Part shown: one piece after another, positions 20,870 to 29,256 of the stretch | Numbering within the stretch: the first letter of the stretch is position 1 | Layout of the letters: each line of letters starts with the position of its first letter | DNA from: Rossellomorea vietnamensis | GTDB taxonomy: Bacteria > Bacillota > Bacilli > Bacillales > Bacillaceae_B | Reading direction: 5' to 3' | Assembly (NCBI RefSeq): GCF_008180615.1 | Contig: NZ_VTEH01000011.1 | Location: 36,946-92,182, forward strand | DNA length: 55,237 nt | The notes under the pieces: generated by a model | Told to the model about the DNA's origin: nothing | Databases searched by the model: none | Seen by the model: the letters and a program-made list of their open reading frames with translations, nothing else | Position numbers and translations under genes: made by a program

Positions 20870-21592
20870 CTAGAACAATTCAGAGAAAAATTCGCGTGTT
20901 GCCTTAATGGGCCGCACCTCACTCCTGCTCCGCCAATTGACATATTCAAGTGCCAGGATACAAAGGATCAGCCAGAACCCTCCGGCCAGCTGCCCGGCAA
21001 GAACATCTGTAGGAAAGTGGGCGCCCAAGTAAATTCTGCTTATGCCAATGAAAACAAAGAGTAACGCAGCGATAGTCGAGAGTGTCCATTTAGCAGCAAG
21101 GGAAAGGCTGCTTCTGACAACGAGATAAATTAGGAATCCATAGAATATCAAAGATCCCATTGAGTGGCCGCTTGGGAAGCTGAAGCCGACTGCATCAATC
21201 TCCGGATTAATCGACGGTCGTCCTCTTTCGTAAAAGGTTTTTAAAAGTTTGGTAAGCAGTCCGCCTGCACCTATGGCCAGGATGAAGAAGAGAATCCCCC
21301 ATTTATCCTTAAATTTAAACCACAGGACCCCTATCGTTATGATTGAAGCAGTGGTAATGAACCATACAGAGCCAAGCTCGGTTATGAAGACCATAAACTG
21401 ATCAAGGCCAGAGCTCTCAATTGAAATAAAGAAATCGATGATGGCGTCATCAAAGGTTTTAACCTCATTTTCAAGCAGGCCCTCTGCTATCTCTGAAAAC
21501 CCATAGATGAACAGACCTGATATGACGAACCCGATTACAATTAACAGGACTGGAAATCCGGCTTTTTTGACTTCTTGTTGTTCTGGTTTCAA
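20870..21592 (-). CDS. PAP2-family membrane phosphatase
   Basis: A 240-residue integral membrane phosphatase with about six hydrophobic helices. The three PAP2 motifs are KTFYERGRP, FPSGHSMGSLIF and SRIYLGAHFPTDVLAG, with all catalytic Lys/Arg, His and Arg/His residues present. Likely substrates are undecaprenyl diphosphate or phosphatidate-type lipids, with the active site outside. I chose TTG 21592, which has GGAGG 6 nt upstream; a longer reading to 21643 would run into the terminator hairpin of the preceding gene. It is probably cotranscribed with the metallophosphoesterase gene that follows it on this strand. Confidence 0.88.
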   Translation of the reverse strand: MKPEQQEVKKAGFPVLLIVIGFVISGLFIYGFSEIAEGLLENEVKTFDDAIIDFFISIESSGLDQFMVFITELGSVWFITTASIITIGVLWFKFKDKWGILFFILAIGAGGLLTKLLKTFYERGRPSINPEIDAVGFSFPSGHSMGSLIFYGFLIYLVVRSSLSLAAKWTLSTIAALLFVFIGISRIYLGAHFPTDVLAGQLAGGFWLILCILALEYVNWRSRSEVRPIKATREFFSELF

Positions 21593-21620
21593 AAGAATCC
21601 CTCCGTTTCTAGTGAAAATA

Positions 21621-21658
21621 AAAAAGCCGTGGAAGGTATCCATGGCTTACGGCTTTTA
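21621..21658 (-). terminator. Terminator of the minus-strand gene at 21735
   Basis: Read on the minus strand, AAAAGCCGT and ACGGCTTTTTTATTTT form a stem followed by T residues, about 80 nt downstream of that gene's stop. Confidence 0.8.
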
Positions 21659-21734
21659 GTGCTGCTATTCTTTTCTTACCCTTTATGAAGAACTTATAAC
21701 TTGTTCTCCCCTGTGTAAAAGCAGAGAACGGCAA

Positions 21735-22052
21735 CTAGGCTCTCTGAATGTTCGTAATCTGTGTAATCGGTACTCCGGCCATTGGGAGCATCTGCTGTAA
21801 TTCCTCCCCGACAACCGGGATGTAATCAGTGCCTTCCCGGAAACCATACCGTTCTTTTATATAAATATCGAAGTTGCATTTGACCTGAAGGGCGATATCG
21901 CCTTCGCGGTCGAACGGAGGGGAAACAGTCTGAACATCAAATTGATTGCCGTTTTTACTGAAGGCATTTATGGTTTTGATCGCTTTTGGTTTGTAATTTT
22001 TCACGGCTTTGGGAGTGAAGGAAAAAGTCACCCAGCCAGTTGCGTTAATCAT
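21735..22052 (-). CDS. Hypothetical protein (105 aa)
   Basis: I do not recognise this family. It is a basic, soluble protein with an N-terminal beta-rich stretch (INATGWVTFSF) and KPKAIKTINAF. There is no signal peptide or membrane span. ATG 22052 has AGGTG 6 nt upstream; an in-frame GTG at 22061 overlaps that site and is less likely. It is a single-gene unit with its own terminator. Confidence 0.6.
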   Translation of the reverse strand: MINATGWVTFSFTPKAVKNYKPKAIKTINAFSKNGNQFDVQTVSPPFDREGDIALQVKCNFDIYIKERYGFREGTDYIPVVGEELQQMLPMAGVPITQITNIQRA

Positions 22053-22061
22053 GGAGAACAC

Positions 22062-22420
22062 CTCGTGAATCTATTTTTTGTTATGAAAGGTATTCTTGAA
22101 GTATAGCAGAAGATAGCAGCGGAGGCATTTACTTGTATTGGAAGTGAAGGATTCTGCTTGGGCTTAATTCGGGTTGAAGGTGCCCAAAGATTCTTCTATT
22201 CTGTCTTGCAAAAGGCTCTTCAAATATAGTTTTCTGTAAAAAATTGCTCTAAAAAAGCCAAAGGTGCTAATGATGGTGTTAAATGGCTTGTCAATTCGCA
22301 TCCCGTTCTTGCGGATATAAGCGTTTTAAGTAATTATGTGATAAAATTGTAAAAAATGGATATTGCATTAACGGGTTAGGTTAAAAAGCCACAATCATTT
22401 TGTTTATTTGGGGGTGGGCG
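22062..22420. other. Intergenic region, no gene seen
   Basis: A 359-nt stretch between divergent genes. No reading frame with a ribosome site is visible. It is AT-rich towards the right, where the promoter of the next gene must lie, but I cannot place hexamers confidently. Confidence 0.4.
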
Positions 22421-22840
22421 ATGGTTATCAGGAAAATTGCTGTATCTTTGCTGACAGGGACATTTATGATCATTATTTTTTCAATGTTAGCTGAGAGATT
22501 GGCGGTTGGGCTGGCAATTGGCATGTATTTGCTGCCAATTCTTTTTATATACGGTATCCCTTCTTCAGTATTGTCAGACTTTGCTACCAGTAGATTAACA
22601 GGTTTAAAACGAGCTGGTGCATCTTTTCTCGTTCATACTTCTATGGGTTTACTTTTCGTAGCAGCCCCTATATTACTGACTGGAAGTAAAGGAGGAATAG
22701 AAAATTTCCTTTCCCCTTTTGTGGTTTTAACAGCCATTATATTTTGGCTTATAGATGAAGGTATCAGGAGTCATAAATTCAAACAAATATTGGTTAAAGT
22801 CAAGGGGTTTCTAAATGAAATTGGCGAACTTAGAATTTGA
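22421..22840 (+). CDS. Small integral membrane protein (139 aa), unknown
   Basis: Four hydrophobic helices are visible (about residues 5-24, 28-48, 65-85 and 92-110) with a basic C-terminal tail. ATG 22421 is preceded by GGGGGTG; an upstream in-frame codon at 22400 lacks a ribosome site. It is the first member of an AT-rich island of small genes. No family assignment. Confidence 0.6.
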   Translation: MVIRKIAVSLLTGTFMIIIFSMLAERLAVGLAIGMYLLPILFIYGIPSSVLSDFATSRLTGLKRAGASFLVHTSMGLLFVAAPILLTGSKGGIENFLSPFVVLTAIIFWLIDEGIRSHKFKQILVKVKGFLNEIGELRI

Positions 22841-22868
22841 GTTTTCCTTACTCAATGCTATAAAGAAA

Positions 22869-22912
22869 GGGGATCGAACAAGCAGCCGCCGTTTGTTTCA
22901 GTAAAGAGAGAT
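22869..22912. repeat. Cassette-type hairpin module M1
   Basis: GGGGATCGAACAAGCAGC, then CGCCGTTTGTTTCAGTAAAG. Its 3' half matches module M5 at 30936 (CAGCCGSCSTTTGTT-like, then AGTAAAGRGA). It separates two small genes. Confidence 0.5.
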
Positions 22913-22954
22913 TAATTGAAAATTACCTTTATGTATATAAAAGAGGTGAGTGAA

Positions 22955-23344
22955 TTGAAATTTAAAAAGTTATTCTGCGGTTTGACTGCATTAGCTTTAT
23001 TAATGTTTACAGGATGCAATATTCAAGGGGGAACTACAACAGTGTCAAGTGATCGTATTGATGCTGCTGAAGTATTAACATTGAATTCTGATGCTGATAT
23101 TTTTCAGTATGATGGAGTAATCTACAAAACTAATATTGATTGGGTAGAAGAGTTATCTTTAACAAAAGATGTTCAAATCGGTGAAATAAAAACAAAAAAT
23201 GATACTAATACAGATTTTAAAAATGAGATGTCAAATAAACTCCCTGTTGGTACAAAGATTTTTTCCACAAAAGAAAGAGGAGATATTTTAATTGTTGAAT
23301 CTGAAGGAAAAATCAAAAAATACCTGGCGATCGTCGAAGGGTGA
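22955..23344 (+). CDS. Small lipoprotein (129 aa), unknown
   Basis: A type II signal peptide (KFKKLFCGLTALALLMF) ends in a TGC lipobox with Cys21. The mature part (VSSDRIDAAEVLTLNSDADI and on) has beta-rich segments such as IFQYDGVIYKTNIDWVEEL and DILIVESEGKIKKYL. TTG 22955, with GAGGTGAG upstream, gives a normal lipoprotein start; the longer reading from 22916 would bury the signal peptide. Function unknown. Confidence 0.7.
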   Translation: MKFKKLFCGLTALALLMFTGCNIQGGTTTVSSDRIDAAEVLTLNSDADIFQYDGVIYKTNIDWVEELSLTKDVQIGEIKTKNDTNTDFKNEMSNKLPVGTKIFSTKERGDILIVESEGKIKKYLAIVEG

Positions 23345-23362
23345 AACAATATCTCGTTCAAC

Positions 23363-23393
23363 GGGGACGTTTGCCGAACAAGCGGCCGTCCCC
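23363..23393. repeat. Cassette-type hairpin module M2
   Basis: GGGGACG pairs with CGTCCCC, and inner GCCG with CGGC, around AACAAG. The downstream tail TGTATTGTCCAATTATTGGGG resembles the sequence before the NUDIX gene at 23733. It lies 19 nt after the lipoprotein gene and 56 nt before the next. Confidence 0.7.
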
Positions 23394-23448
23394 TGTATTG
23401 TCCAATTATTGGGGCAGAATGATTGAACTAGGATTAAGGAGGATTTAA

Positions 23449-23706
23449 ATGAAAAACTGGTGGAAATGGTTTTATACATCTTTTATTATGTTGATTACAT
23501 TCACAATTTTTCAATTTCAATTCTTAACGTGGCTTACTCAAGAAAGTTTAGATACCTTTTATCTTTCTGGCTGGGTAATTTCTTTATTATTTGCTGGTGG
23601 ATTATTAATTTATAAATGGAAAAAAGAGAGGAACATCGAAGAAATAAAAAAGGAAAACGAACGATTGAAGGAAGCAGTAGAGTATTATCGTCACAAGGCG
23701 GAGTGA
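23449..23706 (+). CDS. Small two-helix membrane protein with coiled-coil tail (85 aa)
   Basis: Two hydrophobic helices (about 8-27 and 39-55) are followed by a charged, heptad-like tail (KKERNIEEIKKENERLKEA). AAGGAGG precedes the ATG. This is a common small-protein layout in Bacillaceae, but I cannot name a family. Confidence 0.6.
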   Translation: MKNWWKWFYTSFIMLITFTIFQFQFLTWLTQESLDTFYLSGWVISLLFAGGLLIYKWKKERNIEEIKKENERLKEAVEYYRHKAE

Positions 23707-23813
23707 AAAAGGTAGATGACCTATCTTCAAGTATTGGGGCAGGTTAGTTGAATATTCCAAGGTTAAATTATATAAAAAAAGCGAATGTGAATTGTGATAC
23801 GAGGGGGAGAATA

Positions 23814-24239
23814 ATGTTCAATTTGGGTGCTTTTGCAATTATTCTTGATGAAGATAAAAGAGTATTACTTTGTCATAGGAGAGATTATGATTTATGGAAC
23901 CTTCCAGGAGGTGGAGTAGAAAAGAATGAATCACCTTGGGAAGCGGTTATCAGGGAAGTGAAAGAAGAAATTGGTCTTGAAGTGGAAATAGAAAAAGTCT
24001 TAGGATTGTATAACAAACCAGCAAAAAATAATTTGGTTTTCTCATTTTTGTGTAAAAAAATTGGCGGCAAATTAACTTTGACTGACGAGGCTGACAAGAT
24101 TGATTGGTTTCATTTAAGTGAGATACCGAATAATATCCCTGAAAAGCAAAGAGAGCGAATCTTTGATTTCTTTCAACATAGTGATGTTGTGATGAAAAAT
24201 CAAAGTGGACCATCATTTATCGAAAGTCAAAGTAATTAA
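23814..24239 (+). CDS. NUDIX hydrolase (141 aa)
   Basis: Hydrolyses a nucleoside diphosphate linked to another moiety. The Nudix box G-x5-E-x7-REVKEEIG lies at about 34-56 (GGGVEKNESPWEAVIREVKE), with all metal-binding glutamates present. LWNLPGGG precedes it, as usual. I start at ATG 23814, with GAGGGGGAG upstream; a longer reading from 23748 adds an atypical basic N-terminus and overlaps an intergenic repeat-like tail. The specific substrate is unknown. Confidence 0.85.
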   Translation: MFNLGAFAIILDEDKRVLLCHRRDYDLWNLPGGGVEKNESPWEAVIREVKEEIGLEVEIEKVLGLYNKPAKNNLVFSFLCKKIGGKLTLTDEADKIDWFHLSEIPNNIPEKQRERIFDFFQHSDVVMKNQSGPSFIESQSN

Positions 24240-24285
24240 GTATTATTGAGTAAATATACAATGAAATAATAGTACATCTTAGTAT

Positions 24286-24330
24286 TCAACAAACGGGAAC
24301 GTTTGCTATACAAACAGTTGCAGGGTAGTA
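24286..24330. repeat. Cassette-type hairpin module M3 (degenerate)
   Basis: CAACAAACGGGAACGTTTG, then CTATACAAACAGTTGCAGGG. GTTTG pairs with CAAAC. It resembles M2 (CAACGGGGACGTTTGCC...) but the outer stem has decayed. Confidence 0.5.
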
Positions 24331-24354
24331 AAAGAATTCATAGGGGGTATTATT

Positions 24355-24867
24355 CTGAGTGAAGTTATAAATATTAAAGCATTGAAGTATCCTAAATCAT
24401 TACATTATGAATGGCAAGGTGAACTAATTAGCCAAACATCAGAGTACGTCATAGTGCTTTGTAAACCAGGTAGAAAGTTAAAGCACTACTCAAGAGATAC
24501 AACATTTATATTTGATAATACATCATTGGAATACTTCTCTCTAAAAGAAGGTTTCACAGTAGCGATGGAAATTAAAAATGGCAGTATTGTCTCTTATTAT
24601 TGTAATGTTGCTTTGCCGTCGGTATTAAGAGGCAATGAAATATCTTTTGTTGATTTGGACTTAGACCTTGTAAAAAAGCAAGATGAGCAATGGGAAGTTA
24701 TTGATGAAGAAGAATTTGAAACAAACAGCTTAAAATATAATTATCCTCTAGAATTAAAAGAAGGTGCTATTCTGTCGTTAGAAGAAATGAAAAGTAAGGT
24801 TAAAAACCAGGTATTTCCCTTTAACGAATCAGTCTTAGAAAGATTTAAACACCATCTTCCATTATAG
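24355..24867 (+). CDS. DUF402 domain protein (about 170 aa), probable non-canonical start
   Basis: A second DUF402-family protein: YPKSLHYEWQGEL, SLEYFSLKEGFTVAMEI, VSYYCNVALPS and FVDLDLDLV are family blocks, and the family includes nucleoside phosphate hydrolases. The only conventional start, TTG 24382, has no ribosome site and cuts off the first strand (INIKALKYP). GGGGGT at 24343-24348 lies 6 nt before an in-frame CTG at 24355 (or ATT 24352). I therefore place the start at CTG 24355 as an inference. Its island neighbours suggest acquisition with the small-gene cluster. Confidence 0.7.
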   Translation: MSEVINIKALKYPKSLHYEWQGELISQTSEYVIVLCKPGRKLKHYSRDTTFIFDNTSLEYFSLKEGFTVAMEIKNGSIVSYYCNVALPSVLRGNEISFVDLDLDLVKKQDEQWEVIDEEEFETNSLKYNYPLELKEGAILSLEEMKSKVKNQVFPFNESVLERFKHHLPL

Positions 24868-24877
24868 GGGGCTTTAA

Positions 24878-25096
24878 TTAAAGATCGTAATTCCACACCA
24901 ATTTATATTACAAGTCAAAAAGACTCGTCAATCAAGTTCATTTGTTGGGTTCGATTACCCAAAAAAGAAACCATATAAGTATCTCAAGAAAGCTTCAGAA
25001 TCTGTATATGCCTAAGATCAAGTAGGAATTATGCCGCCTAGTGAAACTGTGGACCTGGGGCAGAAATTAACTAGACCCTATAAAGCAGACAAATAA
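24878..25096 (+). pseudogene. Decayed small gene (about 72 codons) with lost start and one nonsense codon
   Basis: One frame reads from 24878 through KIVIPHQFILQVKK and FVGFDYPKKKPYKYLKKASE to a TAA at 25013, then continues cleanly in the same frame (DQVGIMPPSETVDLGQKL) to TAA at 25094-25096, just before the terminator. AGGGGG lies 6 nt before codon TTA 24878, where TTG would be expected. The simplest reading is a small gene with TTG changed to TTA and a sense codon changed to TAA. No family recognised. Confidence 0.55.
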
Positions 25097-25142
25097 AAAA
25101 GGTTTAATAGAAGGTTCGAGCCATTCTTTTAAACCTTTTTTT
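25095..25142. terminator. Bidirectional terminator between convergent genes
   Basis: AAAAAAGGTTTAA pairs with TTAAACCTTTTTT. It serves the plus-strand island and the minus-strand HAD gene. Confidence 0.85.
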
Positions 25143-25153
25143 ATCGCAACTTA

Positions 25154-25822
25154 TTAAGCAAATATAGCCCACTTATTCTCTTCCGCTACTTTAAGCATGC
25201 CTTGTTTAGGGTTAACCAGAACCGGGTTGCTCACAAAGTGAAGCAGGGGAATATCGCTTTCACTGTCGGCGTATGCCCAAATTTCTTTTGGTGGATTTTC
25301 AGTGGGGTGCTGCTGGTTCATCCACTCCTGCAATTTCGCTACTTTGACATCGCCGTTTACAATTTGTCCGATTTCGCCTGTACATTGGCCGTCCTGGTCG
25401 AACTGCAACTCTGTGCTCAGCACATGAACATCTTTTAATTGAAGATGTTTGATAAAAGCATTCAGGAACGGCTGGAGCGCGCCTGATAGCACAATGACCG
25501 TGTCTCCGTTCTTCTGGTGATCGTGGATTCTGCTGACAAGGGTGTGGTGCACTTCCTCTTTTCCGTGATCCACGAGTTCCTGGAAAAAGAGATCTAGTTC
25601 TTCCGTGGTCTTGCCTTTGAACGTCTTCGCAAAGGCCCTGAAAAAATCGTGGCGGAACTTGTTTTTTCCTTTTAGTAAGCCGCCGGCAGATGCCTTAGCT
25701 AGTCCTGCAGCAACAATCGCCCACTGCTTGGCGGTGAATGTTTCTTTTCCGACTGAGAACATGGCCTTGAAGGAATTTCCTTGATAAAGTGTTCCATCAA
25801 AGTCTACCGTAATAATTGCCAA
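25154..25822 (-). CDS. HAD-superfamily phosphatase, subfamily IB (SerB-like)
   Basis: A 222-residue cytoplasmic phosphatase. Motif I is DFDGTL with nucleophile Asp7 and acid/base Asp9. Motif II is the Ser in VIVLSGA, motif III the Lys in GDVKVAKL and motif IV the Asp pair in YADSESDIPLL. The helical cap between motifs I and II (about 20-100) fits subfamily IB, like phosphoserine phosphatase. Substrate not predictable. It is a single gene with the 25095 terminator downstream. Confidence 0.85.
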   Translation of the reverse strand: MAIITVDFDGTLYQGNSFKAMFSVGKETFTAKQWAIVAAGLAKASAGGLLKGKNKFRHDFFRAFAKTFKGKTTEELDLFFQELVDHGKEEVHHTLVSRIHDHQKNGDTVIVLSGALQPFLNAFIKHLQLKDVHVLSTELQFDQDGQCTGEIGQIVNGDVKVAKLQEWMNQQHPTENPPKEIWAYADSESDIPLLHFVSNPVLVNPKQGMLKVAEENKWAIFA

Positions 25823-25902
25823 ACCCGAACACCTCGCTTTTTTAGTAAGTATAGGACAGTTGGTATGTTTTGTAAATGAACGGGAAGGGCTAGTTCTGTT
25901 TT

Positions 25903-25963
25903 ACTTTAGTACATAAAAGCGCGAAGAGGGACTGTCCCTTTTCGTGCGTTAATGTAGTGAAGT
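25903..25963. repeat. GGGACTGTCCC palindromic element E2
   Basis: AAGCGCGAAGAGGGAC and TGTCCCTTTTCGTGCGTT share about 25 nt with E1. The imperfect arms extend out to ACTTTAGTACAT and ATGTAGTGAAGT. Unlike E1 and E3, it lies between divergent genes, so it cannot be acting as a terminator for either. Confidence 0.8.
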
Positions 25964-26082
25964 GTTTTTTTCATCAGGGTCAAGGAGAGCGAGCTTAATC
26001 CATGGTTTTATAAATACGGCTGCGCTCATATTATGAAGGGATAACACAAATAAGCTAGAATAAGATAGAGGGACAGGGGGTA

Positions 26083-26514
26083 ATGACAATAAAACAAGAT
26101 TATAAGAATCATACACAGGCAGATTCGCTCTTTATAGGAGGAATTGGCCTGCTTTCGCTTATTGCGTTCATTTTATCGATTGTATTCTTCTTCCAAAACG
26201 TGGGGGACCAGTGGCTGCTGAGCGTGATTGTATTATTGTTTGCACTGATTTTTTTATTTGTGACAGTGAGGCTGAGAGGGTATGCCCTGAAGCTTCAGGA
26301 TCGGATCATTCGTGGAGAAGAGAACTTCCGGTATTATCGATTGACTGGGAATCTATTAGATTCCAGGCTATCACTGAAGCAGGTGATTGCCCTGCGTTTT
26401 GCGGATGACGCGGAGTATCCTGATTTAGTGGATCGTGTCTTATCGGAGAACCTTTCACCTGATGAAATTAAGAAGGCAGTACAAAATTGGAAAGAGGACC
26501 ACCACCGCGTATAA
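26083..26514 (+). CDS. DUF6526-like membrane protein (143 aa)
   Basis: Two hydrophobic helices (about 17-38 and 44-62) are followed by a soluble C-terminal domain (RLRGYALKLQDRIIRGEENF, then SLKQVIALRFADDAEYPDLV). The opening QDYKNHTQAD and the LQDRIIRGEE block fit DUF6526 as I remember it. GGGGG lies shortly before the ATG. Function unknown. It is followed by its own terminator at 26523. Confidence 0.7.
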   Translation: MTIKQDYKNHTQADSLFIGGIGLLSLIAFILSIVFFFQNVGDQWLLSVIVLLFALIFLFVTVRLRGYALKLQDRIIRGEENFRYYRLTGNLLDSRLSLKQVIALRFADDAEYPDLVDRVLSENLSPDEIKKAVQNWKEDHHRV

Positions 26515-26522
26515 TGAGGAGG

Positions 26523-26555
26523 GAAACAGCTTATAAGAGGCTGTTTTCTTTTTTT
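26523..26555 (+). terminator. Terminator after the DUF6526 gene
   Basis: AAACAGC and GCTGTTT form the stem around a 9-nt loop and are followed by a long T-run. Confidence 0.85.
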
Positions 26556-26611
26556 GAGGCACTTTCTAAACCCGGTGAGACAGTCGGAGCTGACTAGTAT
26601 GTTTCCGCTTT

Positions 26612-26802
26612 TTAAAATAGGGGAATAAACTTCCCTTAATTACTAAATAGAACGGAAAAAGGCTTAAATAGAGGAACGATTTTCCCTTATAGGCCTCCAA
26701 CACTAGCAAAATAGGTATTTTTCTATAAATAAGGGAAAAATCTTCCCTTAATTACTCTAAAATGAGAGTGAATCTGCAAATAGCGGAAATATGTTCCCTT
26801 AT
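26612..26802. repeat. Palindrome array C2 (four hairpins)
   Basis: Four palindromes of the AATARGGGAA...TTCCCTTA type have right-arm CTTA tetrads at 26635, 26686, 26747 and 26798, giving spacings of 51, 61 and 51 nt. The last spacer shares AAAATGAG and ATCTGCAAATAGCGG-like sequence with array C1, so C1 and C2 are relatives by descent. Confidence 0.9.
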
Positions 26803-26919
26803 TTCTCTCGGGAACATTTGCCCGTCGGCTCTCTCCCACCCACCAGCCGCAATCTTTGTGGAAGTAGTGATAAAAAAAGCTTATTAAATAAATCAACTGC
26901 AATCCTAAGGAGGTTTGTC

Positions 26920-27846
26920 ATGAATAATGAAATAATGGTAGATGTTCAAAATCTTGTGAAGCGCTACGGCTCGATTACGGCTGTGAATGGAGTGGCTTTT
27001 CAAGTGAAAAAAGGAGAAATATTCGGCTTGCTTGGACCCAATGGTGCCGGAAAGACAACGACAATTGAAATGCTGGTCGGCCTCCGCAAGCCAGACGAAG
27101 GAACAGCGGCATTGGCAGGCTTCGATGTCCGCAAACAAGTGAACAAGGTCAAAGAGGTGATTGGCGTACAGCTTCAGTCCACCTCCTTATTCGAATTATT
27201 GAAAGTAGAAGAAATTCTGCACTTATATGCAAGCTTTTATCCGAATAACGTCAACATCAACGAATTAATAGAGGATATGCTGCTGACTGAAAAGAGGAAG
27301 GACCGGATTAAAGGTCTTTCAGGCGGGCAGAAACAGCGGCTTGCTATTGCGCTGGCTCTGATTCATGATCCGGAAATCGTGTTTCTTGATGAACCGACGA
27401 CCGGTCTCGATCCGCAAGCGAGGAGAACGCTATGGGATATTGTCCTGCATTTAAAGGAGCGGGGTAAAACAGTCATTCTTTCCACTCACTATATGGATGA
27501 GGCCCATGTGCTCTGTGACCGCATCGGCATCATGGATCAAGGGGAGTTGATCGCTCTCGATACACCAACTAACCTGGTAAAAAAATTGCAGTCGACCAGC
27601 ACGGTGGAATTTCACCTGAAAAACCCTCCTGAAAAAGATTGGTTCATGGCGATGGAGGGAGTCGGCGAAGTGTCCATCAAAGATACCTTTGTCCAGCTGT
27701 CTACGGACGATCTGCAGCTGGCCTTGACCTCCCTGATTCATGCGTCCGAGCAGCATCAATTTAAATTTGAGGATCTTCAAACACGCTTGGCGACTTTGGA
27801 AGATGTCTTTATTCATATGACAGGAAGGAGCATCAGAGAATCATGA
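26920..27846 (+). CDS. ABC-2 type exporter ATPase
   Basis: A 308-residue ATPase of a drug/lipid-type exporter. Walker A is GPNGAGKTT (about 41-49), the signature LSGGQKQRLAIA, and Walker B is followed by DEPTTGLDP. The ABCA/DrrA-like C-terminal extension is present. ATG 26920 has a consensus TAAGGAGG; a longer reading from 26791 would run back into the end of array C2. The stop overlaps the start of the permease gene by 4 nt (ATGA), so translation is coupled. Confidence 0.9.
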   Translation: MNNEIMVDVQNLVKRYGSITAVNGVAFQVKKGEIFGLLGPNGAGKTTTIEMLVGLRKPDEGTAALAGFDVRKQVNKVKEVIGVQLQSTSLFELLKVEEILHLYASFYPNNVNINELIEDMLLTEKRKDRIKGLSGGQKQRLAIALALIHDPEIVFLDEPTTGLDPQARRTLWDIVLHLKERGKTVILSTHYMDEAHVLCDRIGIMDQGELIALDTPTNLVKKLQSTSTVEFHLKNPPEKDWFMAMEGVGEVSIKDTFVQLSTDDLQLALTSLIHASEQHQFKFEDLQTRLATLEDVFIHMTGRSIRES

Positions 27847-28934
27847 GAGCATATTGGCAGTTAACATTGGCGCAGCTGCGTATTTTTGCACGAAATAAGC
27901 AGGTGCTGCTCTTCACGTTGCTTTTTCCCATCATCTTAATGCTGGCACTGGGTTCGCTTGTTGGAAAAGAAAATTCTGTTTCTTTGTCCGCCGGGGTGGT
28001 CGATCTCGATCAAACCGCTGCATCCAATGATATAAAGGACCTATTTTACGAAAATAAAGCCGTTGAAACAGAAAGTTTTGAGAATGTAGAAACTGGTAAA
28101 AAGGCTGTTGAGAACGGAGATATCCAGCTTCTTATTGAAATACCCGCAGGATATGGAGAAAATCTGAAGGGGGAGAATTCAGCCTTCTCGCTTCCGGTTT
28201 ATTATAACGAAAAAAACCTCGAAAACGCCGAGCTTGGCATCACGGTTATAAATGGAATTATTGATCAATACAGCAAAGACCTTGTGGATTATCAACCACT
28301 CGTGACCGTTGAAAAGGTTGGCATTGAGGCTTTGAATCTCCGTTACGTCGATTTCCTTGTGCCGGGGATTGTCGCGTTGATGATTTTGAACAACAATATG
28401 AATGGCGTTGCTGGCCAAATCTCAGCGTGGCGTGAGAGAGGGATTCTTCGCAGGATGCAGGGAACAAGGTTAAAAGCTTCGACTTTCATTGCGGCGCAAA
28501 TCTCAGCCAGGCTGATGCTTAATGGGACGCAGGCACTGCTGGTCGTCCTCATCGCCAATCTCATCTTCGGAATCAATGTCGCAGGCTCATGGCTCGCGCT
28601 TATTTTCTTCATTATACTCGGAACCCTGACCTTTATGTCACTTGGCTTTGTCATTGCCGGTATGGCCAAAAACCCTGAAAGCGCGGGCCCGATTGCTGCG
28701 TTTGTTACGTTTCCCCTATTGTTCCTGGGCGGAGTATTTTTTCCAGTCAGTGACATGCCGGAAATGGTTCAACCGGTTGTTAACATCCTTCCTATTGCCC
28801 ATCTAAGTTCAGCTCTGCGGGAGATAATGAATCTGGGAACACCGTTTTTGGAGCTGGGGACGGAAACTCTGATTCTGGGTGTGTGGCTGGTCGGCGGATT
28901 TATGCTTGCCAGTTATGTGTTTAAGTGGGAGTGA
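27843..28934 (+). CDS. ABC-2 type exporter permease
   Basis: A 363-residue permease: one N-terminal helix (LFTLLFPIILMLALG), a large extracytoplasmic domain (about 40-165), then five C-terminal helices. The ABC-2 signature region is NNNMNGVAGQISAWRERGIL with the conserved RERG-LRRM turn, and later PLLFLGGVFFPVSDMP. It partners the preceding ATPase. The exported substrate is unknown. Confidence 0.88.
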   Translation: MRAYWQLTLAQLRIFARNKQVLLFTLLFPIILMLALGSLVGKENSVSLSAGVVDLDQTAASNDIKDLFYENKAVETESFENVETGKKAVENGDIQLLIEIPAGYGENLKGENSAFSLPVYYNEKNLENAELGITVINGIIDQYSKDLVDYQPLVTVEKVGIEALNLRYVDFLVPGIVALMILNNNMNGVAGQISAWRERGILRRMQGTRLKASTFIAAQISARLMLNGTQALLVVLIANLIFGINVAGSWLALIFFIILGTLTFMSLGFVIAGMAKNPESAGPIAAFVTFPLLFLGGVFFPVSDMPEMVQPVVNILPIAHLSSALREIMNLGTPFLELGTETLILGVWLVGGFMLASYVFKWE

Positions 28935-29022
28935 CCACTAATATCCCCCTGAAAAATAGTGTGATAGATAAACGATGGTACACCTGAATCGTGGAATGAC
29001 AGTGTAAGATAGCATAAAAAAT

Positions 29023-29090
29023 AGCACCCTAATATCGACTTTGACAATAGAAGTTGTCATCGAGCGATTTAGGGTGCTGTTTTATTTTTT
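29023..29090 (+). terminator. Terminator of the ABC-2 exporter operon
   Basis: AGCACCCTAA and TTAGGGTGCT form the base stem and TGACAA/TTGTCA an upper stem, followed by a T-rich tail. Confidence 0.85.
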
Positions 29091-29256
29091 ATTTGGCATG
29101 CGCTTTTAAACTGCCCCAAGAAAATCTCAGGATTGATAACATTTTGTGGTAAAATATACTGTAATATTATGAAAATTCAGTTCTTCATTAATGGGTAGGA
29201 TTGTTCAAAAAGAAAACAATTGATCGTTGTAAATTAAAATATTCGGAGGAATAGGT

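Noticed and set aside
21593..21643. N-terminal extension of the PAP2 phosphatase
   Set aside because: It runs through the terminator hairpin of the neighbouring gene; GGAGG precedes TTG 21592.
25903..25963. E2 as a terminator of the HAD gene
   Set aside because: It lies upstream of both flanking genes, which are divergent.
26791..26919. N-terminal extension of the ABC-2 ATPase
   Set aside because: It overlaps array C2, and a consensus TAAGGAGG precedes ATG 26920.
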